A DNA stretch of 22,171 bases from Candidatus Falkowbacteria bacterium UBA2355. Lineage in GTDB: Bacteria > Patescibacteriota > Patescibacteriia > Patescibacteriales > Patescibacteriaceae. The stretch covers positions 1 through 22,171 of the forward strand of contig DDTV01000005.1 of the NCBI GenBank assembly GCA_002344425.1, read 5' to 3'. The position numbers and the translations under genes are program-made. How positions within the stretch are numbered: the stretch's first letter is position 1; every line of letters starts with the position of its first letter. Below are positions 1 to 9,205 of this stretch, piece after piece. The notes beneath the pieces were generated by a model. The model was not told the origin of the DNA and did not search any database. It was given only the letters and a program-made list of their open reading frames with translations.

Positions 1-31
1 AAAAACCCCCGTTATAAATAACCGGGGGTTT
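1..31 (-). terminator. Rho-independent terminator downstream of the beta-propeller gene
   Basis: Bases 3-10 (A3C5) pair with 24-31 (G5T3). The stem continues inward through G11-C23 and three A/T pairs, with one bulged C, and closes on a four-base loop. Read on the minus strand the hairpin ends in a run of T at the window edge. It lies about 30 bases after the stop of the minus-strand gene that ends at 61. Confidence 0.8.
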
Positions 32-60
32 CACATTTTCATAATTTTCAAAAATCCTCC

Positions 61-1296
61 TTATTTCACAAGAACCATTTTTTTCGTTTCAACATAATCT
101 CCTGCCACGAGCCTATAGAAATAGGTCCCGCTGGAAAGATGATTAGCATTGAAATCAAATTTATAGGTACCAGGTGAAAGAACATCGTTGATTAACAATC
201 CAACTTCTTTTCCGGTGATATCAAATACTGTTAATTTTACATTTCCTTTTGAAGGAATTGAAAATTCAATATTTGTTACCGGGTTAAAGGGGTTGGGATA
301 GTTTTGGCTGAGCTTATAGCCGCTGGGGATTTCAGAACTGATGTTCTGAATTCCGATTGGGTTGCCTGCGCGGATATAAATTCCATCAGCTCCCACCACA
401 TGAATATGAGCGGATGTTTTATCAATATCTACAAGAGATGCATTGGTACCAGAGGCTTCTAAGCTCCAGCTAAACCCTGCGTCAGTTGTCTTGATAATTG
501 CTCCGTTATATCCAACTGCATAAGCAGTTATAGCTGTAATAAATTTCAGGCCAGCAATATTAGAGTATCCCTGAATCGGAATTGCAGTCCAATCTCCGCC
601 GCGATTAATTGTTTTCAATATAACATTACCGCCCATTATATATCCTTCGTTACTATTAACGAAATCTATATCACTTAATTGGCTAATGGCACCGCTTGTT
701 TTTGATTCCCAATCGGTTCCACCATTAGTTGTCTTATAGATTAAATCGCTGATTGATCCGTACCAACCGCAAACAACTACTTCTTGGGCTGACAACATCT
801 TAACTGATGAAAGTGTCTGCGAAGAATTGCCGCCGCCAAGAGTTTGTATCCAAGTTTGGCCTCCGTCAGTGGTTTTGATAATATTTTTGAACGTTCCAAC
901 GGCAAAGCCGGTAGATTCATTAATAAAATCAATATCACGTAATAAAGTAGAAACAGGGCCAGTGCTTAAGGCAACCCAGGTATTTCCGCCATCTGTAGTT
1001 TTAATGATTTTAGCGTTTGTAGTGTTACCACCACAGATGTAACCTACTAAATTAGTAGGAAAAGAAATCCCATAAAGATTTACTGCTGCGGGAACTGTTA
1101 CTGTCTCCCAACTTGATCCACTATTAGTGCTTTTAAGGACTGTGCCGCCCTGACCAGCTATAAAACCGGTATGTTCATTCAAAAAATGAACATCACTAAG
1201 ATTGTTGTTTGTGCCGGAAGAATATGTAATCCAATCCGCTAAAGCTACATTGCTCAAAAGAGCAATGCCTAAGATGAATGAAAATATTGTTTTCAT
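61..1296 (-). CDS. Secreted Ycf48-like seven-blade beta-propeller with T9SS C-terminal sorting domain
   Basis: A 411-residue exported protein. Residues 1-20 are a signal peptide ending ALA. Residues 20 to about 310 hold seven repeats of roughly 40 residues of the form 'D-[IV]-x-F-[LIV]-N...G-[FY]-x-x-G...I-[IL]-K-T-T-[DN]-G-G-x-x-W', one per blade, as in Ycf48/BNR-like photosystem-assembly and sialidase-like propellers. The last 80 or so residues begin with the hallmark NYPNPFNPVT and end ETKKMVLVK. This is the type A C-terminal sorting domain that directs proteins through the type IX (Por) secretion system in Bacteroidetes, Ignavibacteria and relatives. The start is fixed by an AAGGAG eight bases upstream. 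The neighbouring genes look like CPR, which is not known to have a T9SS, and this segment is visibly more AT-rich, so a transferred gene or an assembly join is likely. The ligand of the propeller is unknown. Confidence 0.9.
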   Translation of the reverse strand: MKTIFSFILGIALLSNVALADWITYSSGTNNNLSDVHFLNEHTGFIAGQGGTVLKSTNSGSSWETVTVPAAVNLYGISFPTNLVGYICGGNTTNAKIIKTTDGGNTWVALSTGPVSTLLRDIDFINESTGFAVGTFKNIIKTTDGGQTWIQTLGGGNSSQTLSSVKMLSAQEVVVCGWYGSISDLIYKTTNGGTDWESKTSGAISQLSDIDFVNSNEGYIMGGNVILKTINRGGDWTAIPIQGYSNIAGLKFITAITAYAVGYNGAIIKTTDAGFSWSLEASGTNASLVDIDKTSAHIHVVGADGIYIRAGNPIGIQNISSEIPSGYKLSQNYPNPFNPVTNIEFSIPSKGNVKLTVFDITGKEVGLLINDVLSPGTYKFDFNANHLSSGTYFYRLVAGDYVETKKMVLVK

Positions 1297-1302
1297 TATA
1301 TG

Positions 1303-1308
1303 CTCCTT
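1303..1308 (-). promoter_or_regulatory. Strong Shine-Dalgarno (AAGGAG) of the propeller gene
   Basis: On the minus strand AAGGAG lies eight bases before the ATG at 1296. It fixes the start and contrasts with the CPR-type genes in the rest of the window, most of which show no comparable site. Confidence 0.75.
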
Positions 1309-1383
1309 GGGCTCTTTGCCCTTTTATATTTTTATTAAAAATTTTTAATGTTCCTGCCTGATTAAACGTAGTAAAGGTAATTT

Positions 1384-1412
1384 ATTATACTATTTTACAT
1401 AACGTTTGTATA
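1384..1412 (-). promoter_or_regulatory. Possible promoter of the propeller gene
   Basis: On the minus strand there is a perfect TATAAT (1384-1389), 17 bases, and then TATACA (1407-1412, 4/6 match to TTGACA). The 1297-1480 gap is very AT-rich, so chance matches are likely. I do not see a clear Bacteroidetes TAnnTTTG box. Apart from this and the terminator at 1456-1482, I see nothing else in the gap. Confidence 0.35.
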
Positions 1413-1455
1413 CTATATATATTACTACATTTTAGGTTTATTGTCAATATATACT

Positions 1456-1482
1456 AAAAAACGCCTTATTTCAGGCGTTTTT
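1456..1482 (-). terminator. Rho-independent terminator of the giant surface-protein gene
   Basis: A1457-C1465 (AAAAACGCC) pairs with G1474-T1482 (GGCGTTTTT) around an eight-base loop. The T-run reads out on the minus strand. The stem begins inside the TAA stop (1481-1483) of the 2573-residue gene. The hairpin is symmetric, so it could also stop plus-strand transcription. Confidence 0.85.
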
Positions 1483-4400
1483 AGTCTTGAAAAACTTTTA
1501 TTTCAACCGGAGAGACAAAGTCATGAAATTTGCCCCAATTATCAGTAATTCTAATTCTCGGTCTAACTACACAATAATTAGATCCCGTCGGACACCTAGC
1601 AGGCTCATCTTTTAGATCTTCATAACTATAATAATGCCTAAAGACATGTGGACTGGTTTCGTTAGGTTTATCATACATGTTGGCATTGGTATTTTCCGTT
1701 GGATCAGTAGCGCCTTCATCCCAATCGATTCTATAACCGGTTAACGGTAATTGCTCAGGATCAACTTTGGAATTGAATTTAAATTCAACATAACCCGCTC
1801 CGCGCACCGTTTCCGTACCGCTCGTAATACTGTCCCGTCCTACTTTCAAGTTAAAGACCGTCGGGCGAACATAACAATAGTCGTTGGTTGAATTATTATT
1901 ACCTGGTGTTCCGGAAATACAACTGCCCACTGTAACTCCGTCAGCGGCCGTACATAAACGCGTAGTGGTATTATAAGTCGGGCGCTTGCCTTGATAGCAC
2001 TCGGTTCCCGGAGTACTCCAAGCAGTGTTACTTAACAAAGAATATGAATTTCCGTTCCAAGCAAAATCACCATTACCCGAAGCAAATAAACGTCTGACTG
2101 CCTGATCGGCATCATTCTTAGAATTGGCAATTCGATATGATTGCGTGAAATAGTAACAACGACCCGAACTGCTTTCACAATTTCCACCGTACGTAATACT
2201 TCCCCATCTGCCCTGACCATCAGTAGCCATACGGGAGCCGGGCCTACCGCCATTCAAAGTACAGGTATCAAATTTTTGATCAAACTGCGAAGCTTTATTT
2301 TCTTTACATTCCCAACGATCACTGCCGCCGCATTCACCCATTGGACAACCGCCCTCATAACCATGCGGGAAATTTGAATTTTGACATTCGCCGCATACCT
2401 GAGCATCGCCGGTTGCAATACCGGCATCACATCTTGAGCCAGGCGTTAGCAACTGAGCTGAATAGGGCAAGAAAGGATTCATTTTAAATAGATCCGAGGC
2501 ATTATATTGTATGGTAGCCAGTTGACCGAAGTTATTTAAATCATGTCCGCCGTACAAACTTTCATCGCTAAATCGACCTATGCCGGTAACGCTAATAGGA
2601 ATCTTGGTATTATTAGTACCAATACCACCGTAACCCAAATCAATGGTTCCATCCGGCAAAGGCAGGACATAATTTGAACCTCCGATTAAACGAGAACGCC
2701 AATATTTATCAGTATCCACCTTGGCGAAGGTCTGGCAGAACACTTCCGGCTGATCTCCTTGGGTGGCCGCCGTACATCTATCTTGCGCCAAAGTACAGTA
2801 GCTTAAATCGGAACTAATATTCAATCCGGCGCCTTCTTCACTGCCTTCGCTAATAATTCGATCAACCGGATACCAAAGCAGACAGGCTTGCGGATTCTTA
2901 GGATCGGTTTCCAAACAATAACCGCGCCAACCTTTTTGCACTACGTTTGAGTCATCTTCATATTGACAAGCCAAAGAATCGGCTTTTGGATAGAGGCGGC
3001 ACATACTTGCCGTATACCAACGTTGTGAAATATTTTCTCCATCACAGTTTGCTCCGACGCATCGATTATTCAAAACCGATTCAATACGGACATCGTCAAT
3101 ATATTTTTCTCCATCGCCGGTCGCCACAAAGCTGAAACTGTATGCTCCGCTAACCGAAGGCTTATATGTTCCGAGTTTGCGCACCCATCTTCCTTTCAAA
3201 TCATTGGTCGTATTAAAGATGTCCGGCGTTCCATTATTTATTCTAAAAGCGACGTCGCCCGAGCGAACATAAACATAAGCGGAAATAATATAAGTCGTAT
3301 CGGCCTGCAAGTTAATGCTGTTTTGAGTTGAAGTTTCGACGTTGGTCAATTTTAACAATCCAAAGCCGTCAGGCAAGGTACCGTCCGCGTATGTAACTGA
3401 CTGCCTATCGCTTGGTCTATGCAATATCGTACCGCCGGTCCAATCTCCCTTTTCTTCAAAGCTCGGGTTGTTTAGACTGGCGCTGCCGCCGACCTGCTTC
3501 ATCGTACCGAGATTATACATATCGGCATTGAGAATATTGCCGTCGTAACCGACCTTGCTGTAACCGGTCATATTGGCAAAGAGGTCACGGTTAGCAAAAG
3601 TCAAAGTCTGATTTTTCAATTCCAAATCCTCGCTGAAGTTTTCACATTCGCCGCTCGGCGACATGCTGGTACACTGGCCTATGTCAAAACAAATTTGTTT
3701 ATTCGGATCGCTCGGATCGGTGCCGAAACTGCGGCAAGACAACCATTTACTGCAAGAACGATTGGGCGAAACCTTTAGAATGACATTGGCATTAAGCGGT
3801 CCTTGATTTGAAGGGGTATTGCCGGTCGGACTATCTTTTGAAGTATAATCGGCATTATAAGTTAACTGCGACATACCGCTGCCGGCGACGCGTCGTTCAT
3901 TAAAGAGAATGCGTCCCGTCTTAAAGTCCACCGTAGTCGGAGAACGATCCAGATTCTGTCTTAATTGATAACCTACGACGGCCTTCTTTAATTCGGTTGA
4001 TGGCGTATTCGAGGCTCGAGTTACCGTAAAGCCGTCAAAAGATTCAACAGCGATGACAAAGAACTCTACGCTGTTAACACTGCCATTGCCGGAATTATCG
4101 GCCGCAACGGCTTTGAAAGGATTTTGCGCATTGACCAACTTGAATTGGTTAGTATTGGAATCAAGCTGATACAATTCATCATTTCCCCAATCTTCAACAA
4201 AGGCACCTTCCCCGGACAAGATATAAAGAGTGTTGGGTTCGACTCTGGAGGAACCCATATCTTGGCTATTGCCGTTCCAACCAGGGTGCGACACACCACC
4301 GATATCTTCGTAAGTCGGATTAATGATTATATTATTATTGAAGCGAGAAACCGGATCAACGTATTCGGTACAACCCGACTGCGTTGCCGCGCACAATCCA

Positions 4401-7400
4401 GCCCAACCACCGGTCGGCTGCTCAACAGCATTGCCGGCTCCGCCGGTTCCAATAGTCTTGGTTAAGCTGACCGGACAGGGATCATCAACTTCAACACATT
4501 GTTGGTTGGCGGAACAATCTTGATTACTCGTACAGACGGTTCCATTAGTGGCCCCTCCGCAACGCTTTAACTTCAGCGTTCTAAACCATTCATACTGGCT
4601 ATTGGTTCCCTTTTTCAAGCGATATTCGCAAGCTTGGTTACCCGGGTCTTTGAAATAAGTGGTTCCGCTTCCGGTTGACCAAGCCTGACAACCGACGGCT
4701 GATTGGTTGCAAAGGGTTGTGTTATAAGTGTCCGGATTGTCTTCTTTATATTCATCGGCATAGGTCGTTGTATTGTCATAAGTCGACGCTTTGCCGTAAC
4801 GAGAACAGCCCTTGTCGCCGGAACTGCATTCTTTAGTTCGGTCATAAACAACGTTAATCATTTCATCGGCCCTGACTTCAACACAGCTGGCTTCTGACGG
4901 TTCGCAGACTCCGTTATTATTCGTATCATTATACAAACGCTTGCGATAATCGCCTGAATTTTGCGTATCAATCATCTGTTCGCAACCGGCGGCCGAGTCT
5001 TGGCATAACTGGCTGAAGCTATGAAGATTGACGGTCGTATTGTTACGATCTCGATATTGACTGCAACCGAGCATATAGCGCGGCGAATACGCGCCGGTGA
5101 CCGTCTGGTCACATTCATCAGGCGTTGTCCATGAATCTTTAATAAGATAATAACGATCCGGAACCTCAGTTAAGACGATATTATCGATATAAACCGGCTG
5201 AGAAAAATTAATGCGCAATTTTTCGCCTTGATCAGGCGCATCACCCTGACTCGGAATCGGCGTAACCTCGTGATCCAACTTAGCAAGATTGAAAGTATAA
5301 ATTTTCCATTCCGAAGAAATATTAACATTAGAACCGGTTGAAAAGACGGCCGCTTGATTATCTTTATTAACAAGGTCAATACTTGATAGAACGGCGTTCC
5401 CCGCCTGAACCTTGGCCAAGAAGCTGATTGTATATGATTGATCTCGAGTCACAATCGCGCCAATCGTCTTTGAAAGATTTGTGCCCAAGAGCGAATGGCC
5501 GCCGAGATTGAGAGAATTGTTGCTTTGCGCCCCGCCGCCCCAATTATCCGTAGGCTGAGTCGAATTTTCAAAAGTATCATTCAAAACTATTCGAGTATCA
5601 TTGGCTATGTTACCGGTATATTCGCGGCAACCGACTTCCGGCGCCGAGCAAGTCGTTCCTTGATTCGGGATGGCGTAATAAAGACAGCGGCTTTGAGTAA
5701 TGTCCCAAGTTCCGTTTCCGGCCTCGCATTCGGCCTGACTGGCGACCTCGCGGCGATACGGATGGCAATCTTCGGAACAGCTGATAGTTCTCGTGTACAA
5801 ATGATAAGAAACTTGTCCATCGCGGTTATAGAATTCGCGGCAATCGTAATTATAACCCGGTTCGGAAGGAGACTTCTTGAATATTTCTTCATTGCAAACG
5901 AGCGCCTCTTCTTCAGGCGTCATGGTCGAAGCCGGTTCACTGCCGTTTTGTTTCAAAGAATAAACTTTTAATTGGAAACCGGATTCATCAGAACCTTCCC
6001 AAGTATAGAATTCTCCGCAAGAGGCCGCATCCGGCTTAATGCAAGAACGCAGATATGTATAATATTCAACCGCTTCACCGCCCGCTTCCAACTTATCTAA
6101 GTTGGTAAAGGCGGTACAACCGGTCGCCTGAGCCGAACAACTGTTAGCTGTCGACGGAATGAAATATTGCGAACTGGCGGCTGAGAAATAGGTCGGCTGT
6201 TCAACAAAAACATCATAACCGACACAGCTGCCCGGACAATAATCTTTGGGTTTGACTTTTCCGGTTACCGCAATTCCGGTGTTAAGCGAAGTATATTGTT
6301 CGCATCCAACCTCGTCGGCGTTACACTTGCGGGCAAAATTAAAGCATTCGCTCGGCGCGTTGGTCTTATAACGATAGTTAGAAGATCCGGGGGCGTCGCC
6401 GCCGACAGATTCATAACAAGCCGCTTCAAGATACTTAGGCAAAAGCTTCTGATAAATTACATTCTTTTCAAAATAATCTCCGTAAGTCGTTAAGGCGTTA
6501 CCAACGCTTATTTTCAACTCATCAATATAAAATTTAGCGCCGGCATCAAGTCCTTCGACATAAAAGTCAGTCGCGCCGTTAGCGGTTCGATAATAATTTA
6601 CAATCAAATTTTGCCAAGCATCAGTCGCCGTTGATTCGGCAAATTGTCCGTTAGCTCCGCCAAAACCAATGCGGACTTTTCCGGAGGTAACATATACAGT
6701 CGCGGTTAAAGTATAAAAACGATCGGCTTCAAAAGCAAAACCGCTCGGCAACAAAGTCGGCGCAGTATTATCCTTTGAATAAATACCGCCAGCGCCTTCA
6801 ATATATAAACTTTGGCTGCCATGGTCGGCTCTGTCATTTACAATTCCGGCATTGACACTGCCCGAATTAACGCGAATATACCAGCGGTTATTAGGCGACG
6901 GCAAAGTACCCGAGTTATTCAAAGTTGTCAGCTCGCAATCGCCGATTGCGGTTTGCGCGAAAGCGGTATTGACCAAAGGATTAAGTTTATCTTGAGGCAA
7001 TTTGCTTTCAACTCCCCCGGCTCCGCCGATACAAGTAGAACCTTCGAAACTGCCGTCGGCAATCAGGTTGGTATCGCCGCCGTCTTGAGCGCGGATAAAT
7101 TGATGGCAACCTTCTTTATCCGGATCGCAACTTTCGGCGTTCTTGTTTAGATATTTGGAAACGGTCGAAGTGCTCCAATTAACGGCCTTGGTAGTAGTAT
7201 TGTAAGTGCCGTCAGTCGCATAGCGGGCGCAACCGACTTCATTTGGTCCGCAGCTTCCGTAATCGAGCGTATTCTCAAGATAAGACACTGTCTTGCCGTT
7301 GCCGGTAAAAGTTTGGCAACTATTATTGATTGCTTCGCAGCTATTGCGATTATCTTGCGAAAAAGTCCATTCCCGCTTTTCTTCAGTACAATAACCGAAG

Positions 7401-9202
7401 TAGGCGCAAGAACCATCGGAGTTTTCTTTAATACATGATTGTTCATCGGCGCAATAATTTTGATTGCGGGTAACAGCCAATTGAGTTTTGGCTTCGCATT
7501 CCCCTTCATTAGCTTGACAGCAAGTTGAAGTGTCGAAATTGCCGCTCAGATTTGAACATTTATCAACGCAAGCTTTATCGGTCTTGGCGGAACAGAACTT
7601 ACCCTGATTGATATATTGGCTGTTTTGAATTTCAGGACCGTAACCTTGGGCCTTGCAATACATTTTCGGAACCTCTAATACCCAGTTCGGGTCGACTAAG
7701 CCGGTGCACCAATTTTGCGGCGAAGCGCTCGGCGAACAAGTGTTGCCGCGCACGCTGCCGATACCATCATTGTAGCCGGTGTATTCGTCACAAGGATCAA
7801 AGCAACGGAGCAAGTCGATTAAACGAATATCTTTGGTATCAACCGGCGGATTAACCAATTTATTATTTTTTTGGATATATTGGGCCGCTACTTCCCAACC
7901 GACCGGCAAAATTCTGTATTTACGCAAAATCACCAAAGAACGGTAGGGATAACCTTGGTTATAAGGCGGCTCTTCATTATTAAGCCCTTTGAAACCGAAG
8001 GAATAATCGCCGTTCAAATAACCGGCCCCTTCAGCTTCAATAACCGTCATACCTTTGGAAACAGCCGTGCTGAAGGAATCAGTGATAACGCAATTGGTCG
8101 GTCCCGGATTTTCTTGATCCGGACAACTGATCAATTCTCCCAAGATATTATAATCGGTACGATCCGAGAAACGCGCCTGCACAATCGTATTGAGTTTATT
8201 TTCAATGGCCAAAGCGCCGCCGCGTCCGCCTTGAGCGAACTCATTAGTAGCGCCTCCGCCCTCGCTCGTATCCGCACCGATACTGCCCATCAACTTATTA
8301 AATGCCGATAAAGCCAATTGGTTCAAGAAAATATTGGCGGCATCGACAAAAACGTCACCGGTGTATTTACCAATGGCGCCCGATTGTATATCACGAACCT
8401 GTTGCTCCATTCTCTCTTTAGTGCCCGGGGCATCAGTATATTTTTTGCCAACTAAACCCTGTACTCTTATCCAACCGCCGTTCTCTTCGGCCTCTTGCTG
8501 TTCTTTACTGCGCTCCAAAATCATTTCTTCGCTGGCGCGGTTGAACAATTCATAAGAAATGGCTATATCATTGCCGCCCGGATCAAAGTAACCGCTGACT
8601 TTCTTTAAATAATCTCTATCGTTAATAATGGAAGTTATTTGATCAAATTCGCTCTCCCAATTACTACGCAATTGCGAGAAGGAACAACTGCCTGTCTCAT
8701 AGGAAGGACGCCCATAATCGGTCAGACCGAGAGTTATTTTGTTTAAGGCAAAAATATCGGGTGAGCAAATATTAAGGTCGCCCGATTGTTCTAAAACCGG
8801 AGATCCGTCAGGATTTCTTATTATATTGCCGTTCTCATCGCGCTTAGGCGACCAAAGTCCGTTCTCGGCAACATCCTCGACAAATTGTCCGAGTGCGGCG
8901 TCCCCCGCCTCTAAAATTCTGTCCCCTAATGGCTTTTGTTCAAAAAACGGTTTTTGTCCCGAGGCCCCGGAGCCAAGGTAAGTAGCATAGTCGTAAGCCA
9001 ACTGATTTACTGCCGTAGTCAAAACACTGTTAAAAATTTGCGAACCGGATTTCGCAATCACGTCTTTAATCGCGCGCCAAATCGAAGCCGGAATATCTTC
9101 AACCGGAATTGCGTAAGCCGGCGGCGTAGAAACCAAAACCGTCGCAAATAATACGATTGGGAAAAGGAAGGAAAATTTCAATTTGGAAATTCCGGAACGC
9201 AT
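1481..9202 (-). CDS. Giant (2573 aa) secreted cysteine-rich surface protein with carbohydrate-binding-like and PKD-like domains
   Basis: I do not recognise a named family. Residues 1-31 are a signal peptide ending AYA. Residues 32 to about 480 are low in cysteine. From about 480 to 1620 the protein is dense in cysteine, with nine exact C-x5-G-C motifs at about residues 651, 692, 960, 1022, 1185, 1400, 1459, 1498 and 1604, most followed two residues later by an aromatic, plus degenerate C-x6-C versions. Three segments start with an N-x-x-F-E type motif and end in a [FVK]-Y-I-D-[DEN] strand, as in CBM4/9-like jelly rolls: about 711-900, 1203-1346 and 1906-2040. A dockerin-like D-x-N-N-N-G loop is near 1425. 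The last 140 residues resemble a PKD domain, with a WDEG turn and an ITDNWG strand. No C-terminal anchor is visible. It sits three bases after the calcium-loop gene and probably acts on the cell surface in attachment. Many cysteines imply disulfides, fitting the DsbA-like gene at 14457. Confidence 0.85.
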   Translation of the reverse strand: MRSGISKLKFSFLFPIVLFATVLVSTPPAYAIPVEDIPASIWRAIKDVIAKSGSQIFNSVLTTAVNQLAYDYATYLGSGASGQKPFFEQKPLGDRILEAGDAALGQFVEDVAENGLWSPKRDENGNIIRNPDGSPVLEQSGDLNICSPDIFALNKITLGLTDYGRPSYETGSCSFSQLRSNWESEFDQITSIINDRDYLKKVSGYFDPGGNDIAISYELFNRASEEMILERSKEQQEAEENGGWIRVQGLVGKKYTDAPGTKERMEQQVRDIQSGAIGKYTGDVFVDAANIFLNQLALSAFNKLMGSIGADTSEGGGATNEFAQGGRGGALAIENKLNTIVQARFSDRTDYNILGELISCPDQENPGPTNCVITDSFSTAVSKGMTVIEAEGAGYLNGDYSFGFKGLNNEEPPYNQGYPYRSLVILRKYRILPVGWEVAAQYIQKNNKLVNPPVDTKDIRLIDLLRCFDPCDEYTGYNDGIGSVRGNTCSPSASPQNWCTGLVDPNWVLEVPKMYCKAQGYGPEIQNSQYINQGKFCSAKTDKACVDKCSNLSGNFDTSTCCQANEGECEAKTQLAVTRNQNYCADEQSCIKENSDGSCAYFGYCTEEKREWTFSQDNRNSCEAINNSCQTFTGNGKTVSYLENTLDYGSCGPNEVGCARYATDGTYNTTTKAVNWSTSTVSKYLNKNAESCDPDKEGCHQFIRAQDGGDTNLIADGSFEGSTCIGGAGGVESKLPQDKLNPLVNTAFAQTAIGDCELTTLNNSGTLPSPNNRWYIRVNSGSVNAGIVNDRADHGSQSLYIEGAGGIYSKDNTAPTLLPSGFAFEADRFYTLTATVYVTSGKVRIGFGGANGQFAESTATDAWQNLIVNYYRTANGATDFYVEGLDAGAKFYIDELKISVGNALTTYGDYFEKNVIYQKLLPKYLEAACYESVGGDAPGSSNYRYKTNAPSECFNFARKCNADEVGCEQYTSLNTGIAVTGKVKPKDYCPGSCVGYDVFVEQPTYFSAASSQYFIPSTANSCSAQATGCTAFTNLDKLEAGGEAVEYYTYLRSCIKPDAASCGEFYTWEGSDESGFQLKVYSLKQNGSEPASTMTPEEEALVCNEEIFKKSPSEPGYNYDCREFYNRDGQVSYHLYTRTISCSEDCHPYRREVASQAECEAGNGTWDITQSRCLYYAIPNQGTTCSAPEVGCREYTGNIANDTRIVLNDTFENSTQPTDNWGGGAQSNNSLNLGGHSLLGTNLSKTIGAIVTRDQSYTISFLAKVQAGNAVLSSIDLVNKDNQAAVFSTGSNVNISSEWKIYTFNLAKLDHEVTPIPSQGDAPDQGEKLRINFSQPVYIDNIVLTEVPDRYYLIKDSWTTPDECDQTVTGAYSPRYMLGCSQYRDRNNTTVNLHSFSQLCQDSAAGCEQMIDTQNSGDYRKRLYNDTNNNGVCEPSEASCVEVRADEMINVVYDRTKECSSGDKGCSRYGKASTYDNTTTYADEYKEDNPDTYNTTLCNQSAVGCQAWSTGSGTTYFKDPGNQACEYRLKKGTNSQYEWFRTLKLKRCGGATNGTVCTSNQDCSANQQCVEVDDPCPVSLTKTIGTGGAGNAVEQPTGGWAGLCAATQSGCTEYVDPVSRFNNNIIINPTYEDIGGVSHPGWNGNSQDMGSSRVEPNTLYILSGEGAFVEDWGNDELYQLDSNTNQFKLVNAQNPFKAVAADNSGNGSVNSVEFFVIAVESFDGFTVTRASNTPSTELKKAVVGYQLRQNLDRSPTTVDFKTGRILFNERRVAGSGMSQLTYNADYTSKDSPTGNTPSNQGPLNANVILKVSPNRSCSKWLSCRSFGTDPSDPNKQICFDIGQCTSMSPSGECENFSEDLELKNQTLTFANRDLFANMTGYSKVGYDGNILNADMYNLGTMKQVGGSASLNNPSFEEKGDWTGGTILHRPSDRQSVTYADGTLPDGFGLLKLTNVETSTQNSINLQADTTYIISAYVYVRSGDVAFRINNGTPDIFNTTNDLKGRWVRKLGTYKPSVSGAYSFSFVATGDGEKYIDDVRIESVLNNRCVGANCDGENISQRWYTASMCRLYPKADSLACQYEDDSNVVQKGWRGYCLETDPKNPQACLLWYPVDRIISEGSEEGAGLNISSDLSYCTLAQDRCTAATQGDQPEVFCQTFAKVDTDKYWRSRLIGGSNYVLPLPDGTIDLGYGGIGTNNTKIPISVTGIGRFSDESLYGGHDLNNFGQLATIQYNASDLFKMNPFLPYSAQLLTPGSRCDAGIATGDAQVCGECQNSNFPHGYEGGCPMGECGGSDRWECKENKASQFDQKFDTCTLNGGRPGSRMATDGQGRWGSITYGGNCESSSGRCYYFTQSYRIANSKNDADQAVRRLFASGNGDFAWNGNSYSLLSNTAWSTPGTECYQGKRPTYNTTTRLCTAADGVTVGSCISGTPGNNNSTNDYCYVRPTVFNLKVGRDSITSGTETVRGAGYVEFKFNSKVDPEQLPLTGYRIDWDEGATDPTENTNANMYDKPNETSPHVFRHYYSYEDLKDEPARCPTGSNYCVVRPRIRITDNWGKFHDFVSPVEIKVFQD
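4370..7252 (-). repeat. Protein-level array of C-x5-G-C motifs inside the giant gene
   Basis: Nine copies of cysteine, five variable residues, glycine, cysteine, mostly followed by two residues and Y, F or W. Examples are CGPNEVGC, CNADEVGC, CSAPEVGC, CNQSAVGC and CAATQSGC. The glycine and the spacing are constant while the five residues between vary, so the repeat is conserved in protein and not in DNA. Variants lacking the glycine (CEAINNSC, CEPSEASC, and CTLAQDRC further downstream) look like decayed copies. The spacing suggests small disulfide loops or a linker between larger domains. Confidence 0.7.
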
Positions 9203-9205
9203 AAC

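Noticed and set aside
5495..5971. A 158-codon plus-strand open frame, and others such as 7871-8311 and 4124-4465, antisense to the giant gene
   Set aside because: They lie opposite a continuous, well-structured coding frame, have no domain or signal that I recognise and no ribosome site. They are shadow frames caused by the codon usage of the sense gene.
4370..7252. CRISPR or DNA-level tandem repeat behind the C-x5-G-C copies
   Set aside because: The copies differ in DNA and in spacing; only the protein motif is conserved.
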